From: Pelagibacteraceae bacterium AG-337-I02
Lineage (GTDB): Bacteria; Pseudomonadota; Alphaproteobacteria; HIMB59; GCA-002718135
NCBI GenBank assembly: GCA_003282155.1
Contig: QBZY01000001.1
Span: 236,312-300,311, forward strand
Length of the DNA: 64,000 nt
Reading direction: 5' to 3'
Both the position numbers and the translations under genes were made by a program. Positions within the stretch are counted from its first letter, which is position 1; every line of letters starts with the position of its first letter. This document shows, piece by piece, positions 59,784 through 64,000 of this stretch. Under the pieces are notes generated by a model that was not told where the DNA came from, ran no database searches, and worked only from the letters and a program-made list of their open reading frames with translations.

Positions 59784-60529
59784 GCAACCCTAACGAAGTT
59801 GTCCTTTTCTCTATTGTAGATTTTATTGATATGTGAGAAGTGCAGTTTTCTGCCATACTCAGTTTCTATTAATTTAGAGATATCTCTAAACCCTGTCTTA
59901 CTATCCTTAAGTTCAAATATCCTATTAAGAATAGATTGTTCCTTTTCGTCATCTACATAAGTTTTCCCGTCTGCTGATAATTTCTTACCAAACAGAATGT
60001 TTTTACCCCCAAGATAACGACCAGACTTTCTCATTCTAGTCTTTGTTGATTTAACTCTTTCAGAAACCATTAGTCTTTCTGTTTCTGCAAAGACTGACAT
60101 TATTAGAAATACTATTCTGCCAATACCCTCGCCATTGATATGACCTAAGTCTGTTGTATGAACTTCAATACCCTTTGATTTACATATCTCTAAGAAATCT
60201 AGAGTATCTTTGATAGACCTAGACATTCTATCCAAACGAGAGAATAGAATTACACTACCCCTAGAACATTGAGAAAATAGTTGTTTAAATATCTTCCTTT
60301 TTAAAAGAGATACTCCACCAGACACATGCTCTTTGTAAATATCCTTGATATCTAAGTCATGTAATTCTGCATATGAATAACATTTGTCAATCTGCGTATC
60401 TGATGAACTTTCTTTATTAAATGAGTCCAAATCAGAATTACGAGTATAGATAAATGTTTTTCTCTTTATTTCTGTCATTATTAAACTCCTTGTTTCATTA
60501 ATGTTCATAGATGATACAACATTTTCCAA
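59780..60529 (-). CDS. serine site-specific recombinase (resolvase/invertase family)
   Basis: TFIYTRNSD...DTQIDKCYSYAE, VILFSRLDRMSRS, HTTDLGHINGEGIGRIVFLIMSVFAETERLMVSERVKSTKTRMRKSGRYLGG. Confidence 0.9.
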   Translation of the reverse strand: MENVVSSMNINETRSLIMTEIKRKTFIYTRNSDLDSFNKESSSDTQIDKCYSYAELHDLDIKDIYKEHVSGGVSLLKRKIFKQLFSQCSRGSVILFSRLDRMSRSIKDTLDFLEICKSKGIEVHTTDLGHINGEGIGRIVFLIMSVFAETERLMVSERVKSTKTRMRKSGRYLGGKNILFGKKLSADGKTYVDDEKEQSILNRIFELKDSKTGFRDISKLIETEYGRKLHFSHINKIYNREKDNFVRVA

Positions 60530-60532
60530 TAT

Positions 60533-60545
60533 TCGTACACTAAAA
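60533..60545. repeat. 13-bp inverted repeat, right copy TCGTACACTAAAA
   Basis: Exact reverse complement of 59511-59523. Confidence 0.85.
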
Positions 60546-60548
60546 CCA

Positions 60549-60636
60549 CCCTAAGTATGCGTAGTTTTCCGCTAGTATACGACTAAATCCCCCAGATTGC
60601 GTAAATCGTACACAAGAATTACCCTCAGTTTGCGTA
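60549..60636. repeat. Three iteron-like 15-bp direct repeats, consensus CCCYMAGWWTGCGTA
   Basis: 60549-60563 CCCTAAGTATGCGTA, 60589-60603 CCCCCAGATTGCGTA, 60622-60636 CCCTCAGTTTGCGTA; degenerate copy at 59451-59465. Confidence 0.75.
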
Positions 60637-60799
60637 AAATTACGCAGTTTTAGACTTATCCCCAGAAATATTGATAAAATTGTGATGTAGAGAGTACATC
60701 TCTTATAAATAATTATGACACAGAACGCATGACTTAAAAATAGTCAAATAAACCATATGTCGTGCTGTTCTTAGTCTGCAATATATCGACAGAAAAAAT

Positions 60800-60916
60800 A
60801 TGACAGAGAAACAACAAATAGAGAATTTGCTTAAACAGATTGAAAGACAACCTTCTGCTGAACTCAAATTCAAAACACTTATTCAGATTGTGAGAATGAT
60901 TATCAAACTCCTATGA
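60800..60916 (+). CDS. 38-aa small ORF, ATGA-coupled to next gene
   Basis: MTEKQQIENLLKQIERQPSAELKFKTLIQIVRMIIKLL; TGA overlaps next ATG. Confidence 0.5.
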   Translation: MTEKQQIENLLKQIERQPSAELKFKTLIQIVRMIIKLL

Positions 60917-61521
60917 CCAGAAACTTCAAACATTTCCTTGATAAGAAATCCCACAATCTGATGAAGTTGATGAAACAATATTCAGAGAGAAGTGAGTTAG
61001 TCGATTTCTTAGATGATGCTGACTTTAATTATCAGATTACCATTCCATGTCATCACATGAATTATACTTCTGACACTTATGAGAAAAAGATTAAAGACTT
61101 CGTATCTCTCCTAGAAAAATTAATCTTCACTAGAAAAGAATTGAAACGAATTGATAAGAAATCTAAGAAACGAATTTATCAAATCCAAAGATATGCAACC
61201 TATGAAAATAATTCTCATGTTCACATTTTAATTGATAGACCAGATTGCAAGAAGATAAGAGAACTTGATAATGATGAAGTTGATGATTTCATCAAGACCA
61301 AAGTAATTAAAGTTTTACAAAAGTTGAGAATGTTTAATCTCAAACAGATTGACCCAACATTATCCAAGTTCTTCAAAACGATTAAGAATACGACAGAGAA
61401 ATTTATTTGTTTGAATTACAATACCAAAGAATACTCAAACAATATTAGACGATATAAGAATAACGATAAGTTATTCAGTACAATTGATTTCAGTAATTTA
61501 TATGTAAGACCTGCTCTTTGA
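60913..61521 (+). CDS. possible HUH/Rep-like protein
   Basis: 202 aa; YQITIPCHH (motif I-like), NNSHVHILIDRP (HUH-like), LNYNTKEY (YxxK-like). Confidence 0.4.
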   Translation: MTRNFKHFLDKKSHNLMKLMKQYSERSELVDFLDDADFNYQITIPCHHMNYTSDTYEKKIKDFVSLLEKLIFTRKELKRIDKKSKKRIYQIQRYATYENNSHVHILIDRPDCKKIRELDNDEVDDFIKTKVIKVLQKLRMFNLKQIDPTLSKFFKTIKNTTEKFICLNYNTKEYSNNIRRYKNNDKLFSTIDFSNLYVRPAL

Positions 61522-61586
61522 AGTGATGCTCTCGAAGTATCTGTAAGTGCATTATTAAATTAAGTAATCATAAATATTTAAACCAA

Positions 61587-61629
61587 GACAATGTTAGATA
61601 GTTCTAACCTTGATTAGAACTCTATTGTC
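61587..61629 (+). promoter_or_regulatory. Stem-loop just upstream of the next gene
   Basis: GACAAT-gttagat-AGTTCTAA-ccttga-TTAGAACT-ct-ATTGTC. Confidence 0.65.
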
Positions 61630-61645
61630 CAAAGAAAGTAAAAGA

Positions 61646-62134
61646 ATGTTTAGACAACAATTAGATACATTATCTCAGAGTAAGAAAAGACAAGAACAAC
61701 GAGTAAGATTGAATGAGAGAATAAACCAAATCCATAATAACCAGACCTACAACCAATTACCTACTAAAGAAGTAGTTGATGTAGTGAACAAAGTTTCTTC
61801 TGAGTTTGATACTTTGAAATCTCAGAATTTGACTGAAATTAGACGATTTCTGAACATCTCAACACAGATTGCTCAGTTAAATAAATCCAAACAATCCTTA
61901 TCCAATGTGAATACAAAATATAACCAATTAAAATCCTCAATATCCAGTATCGACCAGAATGATAGTGCTCAACAAATACTCAAAAAGATGTCTAACGCCA
62001 TTTTATTATTATCAGATATGTTGATGTCCTCTACTGCACTAAGTAGAAGTAATACCATATCATCTGTTTCCAATAGTATTTTGACTAGAGATGTTGCAAA
62101 GAAATTTGACCAATTAACCAAGAAAAGAAGATAA
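61646..62134 (+). CDS. coiled-coil hypothetical protein of the element
   Basis: Q/K/S-rich coiled-coil-like ORF; longer TTG ORF from 61610 would overlap the stem-loop. Confidence 0.6.
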   Translation: MFRQQLDTLSQSKKRQEQRVRLNERINQIHNNQTYNQLPTKEVVDVVNKVSSEFDTLKSQNLTEIRRFLNISTQIAQLNKSKQSLSNVNTKYNQLKSSISSIDQNDSAQQILKKMSNAILLLSDMLMSSTALSRSNTISSVSNSILTRDVAKKFDQLTKKRR

Positions 62135-62143
62135 GAGAAACCA

Positions 62144-62332
62144 ATGACAAAATATCCATCAATTAGAACTAATATAATTTTAAACGAAGTGACCCAAAAA
62201 CAATTAGATGATTTATCTAAAAGTGAATTTACATCTAAATCACAATATCTAAGAAAAGTGATTTCTGAACAACACCAAAAGATGAATTCTCAAATTGAAC
62301 GAGTTAAGAATTTTAACTTACAATCAGCATAG
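62144..62332 (+). CDS. ribbon-helix-helix-like small DNA-binding protein
   Basis: RTNIILNEVTQKQLDDLSKSEFTSKSQYLRKVISEQ pattern. Confidence 0.6.
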   Translation: MTKYPSIRTNIILNEVTQKQLDDLSKSEFTSKSQYLRKVISEQHQKMNSQIERVKNFNLQSA

Positions 62333-62343
62333 AACTTTTGCGT

Positions 62344-62386
62344 AAGTGAGTATCATTTTCTAGTCTCCCTAGTTTGATACTCACTT
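62344..62386. terminator. Strong hairpin after the element operon
   Basis: 12-bp stem AAGTGAGTATCA / TGATACTCACTT; 19-nt loop containing CTAG twice. Confidence 0.55.
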
Positions 62387-62683
62387 TAGACTTTTATCTA
62401 AAATATGTTTCACTTGATATTTTGATTTAAACGAACTCTCAATAATGAAATTCTGAAATTAAGTGTCATACATCAAAACTCAAAAATAAACCTCTCATAA
62501 GTAATCTATTACGATTTAGATACTTCGCCTTACAAAGTACCCCCCGTCAAAACTGAACGACCTTTAAATAAAAAAGAATTATTATTTTTTAAATCTATAA
62601 TCAGTTTCTAAAGTTGTTAGAGATATACTAAAAGTGTTTAGTATCTTTTTTTGTAAATTTTTTTTTGAGAATTTTTTTACTTC

Positions 62684-62770
62684 TGGTAGCGATGGTGGGA
62701 CTCGAACCCACACGCCATTGCTGACAACGGATTTTGAATCCGTCTTGTCTACCAATTCCAACACATCGCC
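62684..62770 (-). tRNA. tRNA-Leu(CAA), CCA encoded
   Basis: GGCGATGTGTTGGAATTGGTAGACAAGACGGATTCAAAATCCGTTGTCAGCAATGGCGTGTGGGTTCGAGTCCCACCATCGCTACCA; loop TTCAAAA; long variable arm. Confidence 0.94.
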
Positions 62771-62798
62771 AGATGATTATCTTTTAACATCAGAGAAA

Positions 62799-64000
62799 TT
62801 ATTTTACCAATCTTAAATTACCTTTTGCAATTTTGCTTTGTCTTTCAATCTTATTAATCTGTTCAATAAGACTATCGACCTTCATGTTTGCTGTGTAATT
62901 CTTATCAATCATTGTTGTAGATGTTCCTAACATCTTTGCGATTATTGTTGAGTTCACACCTTTATCTAAAAGAACTTGAATGAAAGAATGCCTAAAACTC
63001 TTGCTATCTCTAGTTAATTCACGATCCCCAGACTTCTCTATTTTCAGACCACTTTCTTCAAGTAGACTATTCAATCCTTCTCTAAATGATTTCTGACCTA
63101 ACCAAATATTGCCTGTAATCTTGATGTTATTGTCCTTGTAAACTTTCATTAACCTTTGAAGTCCAAAGTATGCACTACCCATACCATATCCTTCTCTTTC
63201 GCCAGTTTTAGAATTAACTACCCTCATTCTTAAATAGTTATTTTCAATATCAGAGTAATAGTCACCTCTTCTCTTTTCTCTATCTCTGCTCTCAAACTTT
63301 ACATCTTCCCAATCCATACCCATACATTCATCAACCCTTAATCCAGTTCCCATCATCACGATACAAAAGTAATGAAGTTTTTGTCTTTCAAATTTTAACC
63401 TTTGATTAGTTGATTGCTTTATTCTGTTAGTGCTTACATTCATCATGTGCTTGTATTCGTCCATAGTGAATTGAGTACGACTTGTTTTTTGATGTTTTAA
63501 TTTTTTAGATAATGTCTTTGTTGTTATTCCTTCAAGTTTGTTAGAACGATAACCTTGTCTATGTGCCCAATTCATTACATTAGAAATAGTATTCAAACTA
63601 CCTAACAATGTTGCACCTCTAACCTTATCTAGACCTCGACCAGATTTCTTTAATTTATTTGTGTACCAAGAAATATGTTTATTGATGTCATCTAAAGAAA
63701 CTTGATTGACATTTAATTTTAAGAAGTCCTTGTTTCCTCTTATTATATCAATTCTTTGTGCCAGAGTTCTTTTAGTAGATTGTGATTTTGAATTATCACC
63801 TGTTAACTGATTTACAAATTCCTTAAAACATTCGTCCATTGTTTTTACATGAACATTCATTTTATGCTTATTCTTGAACTGCAATTCATCATACCAAGTA
63901 TCAAGTATTTTCTTTGCAGTAGATTTTGCTTCAGTTCCTGATGATTTCTCTACTTGCTTATCTTGTATGAAAGTTCGACCATACCAATTATTTGATTTGT
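62799..64000 (-). CDS. tyrosine recombinase/integrase, N-terminus beyond window
   Basis: Frame open to window edge: KSNNWYGRTFIQDKQVEKSSGTEAKSTAKKILDTWYDELQFK; catalytic-like GTGLRVDECMGMDW, FRHSFIQVLLDKG, IDKNYTANM. Confidence 0.88.
   Translation of the reverse strand, partial: KSNNWYGRTFIQDKQVEKSSGTEAKSTAKKILDTWYDELQFKNKHKMNVHVKTMDECFKEFVNQLTGDNSKSQSTKRTLAQRIDIIRGNKDFLKLNVNQVSLDDINKHISWYTNKLKKSGRGLDKVRGATLLGSLNTISNVMNWAHRQGYRSNKLEGITTKTLSKKLKHQKTSRTQFTMDEYKHMMNVSTNRIKQSTNQRLKFERQKLHYFCIVMMGTGLRVDECMGMDWEDVKFESRDREKRRGDYYSDIENNYLRMRVVNSKTGEREGYGMGSAYFGLQRLMKVYKDNNIKITGNIWLGQKSFREGLNSLLEESGLKIEKSGDRELTRDSKSFRHSFIQVLLDKGVNSTIIAKMLGTSTTMIDKNYTANMKVDSLIEQINKIERQSKIAKGNLRLVK

Larger units (their letters stand above)
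59430..64000. mobile_element. Putative integrative element at tRNA-Leu, right end not in window
   Basis: tRNA fragment boundary, serine recombinase, tyrosine integrase, repeats, ORFan operon. Confidence 0.6.

Noticed and set aside
60549-60636. CRISPR-like array
   Set aside because: Only three short degenerate repeats at uneven spacing and no cas genes.
59374-62770. Simple island bounded by the tRNA-Leu fragment (attR) and the intact tRNA-Leu (attL)
   Set aside because: Acceptor and variable arms of the two tRNAs do not match, and the integrase lies outside that interval; the true right end is probably beyond 64000.
62582-62816. Overlapping 60-aa ORFs on both strands (GGTRTHTPLL... and MLELVDKTDSKSV...)
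   Set aside because: Spurious translations of the tRNA-Leu(CAA) gene and its antisense.

Overview
AT-rich, gene-dense chromosomal segment that looks like a streamlined marine alphaproteobacterium (lineage inferred from gene order and composition, not tested). About 0-59.4 kb is ordinary core genome: leuD/leuB/asd, a long TCA block (sdhCDAB-mdh-sucCD-sucAB-lpd), priA, atpHAGDC, rppH-ctpA-rsfS-nadD-proA-proB-obgE-rpmA-rplU, metW-metX behind a SAM-II-like riboswitch, a chorismate mutase/aminotransferase fusion next to tyrA, lysA-argH, a beta-oxidation/acyl-CoA ligase/Cys-Met PLP enzyme cluster, and coq7-dsbB. The accessory region starts at ~59.4 kb, where a tRNA-Leu 3' half is truncated at its anticodon loop, and runs off the right edge of the window. 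It holds a serine recombinase co-translated with a small secreted protein, a repeat-rich origin-like intergenic region, a small operon with a possible HUH-type (HVH + YxxK) Rep-like protein, a coiled-coil protein, an RHH-like protein, an intact tRNA-Leu(CAA), and a tyrosine integrase cut by the window end. This compact two-recombinase element is the best candidate for an undescribed system. Other points: a probable AUU-initiated rsfS, a structured or short-ORF region upstream of sdhC, and a secreted DUF4189-like/HExxH protein. All calls come from reading the sequence and supplied translations; no searches were run.
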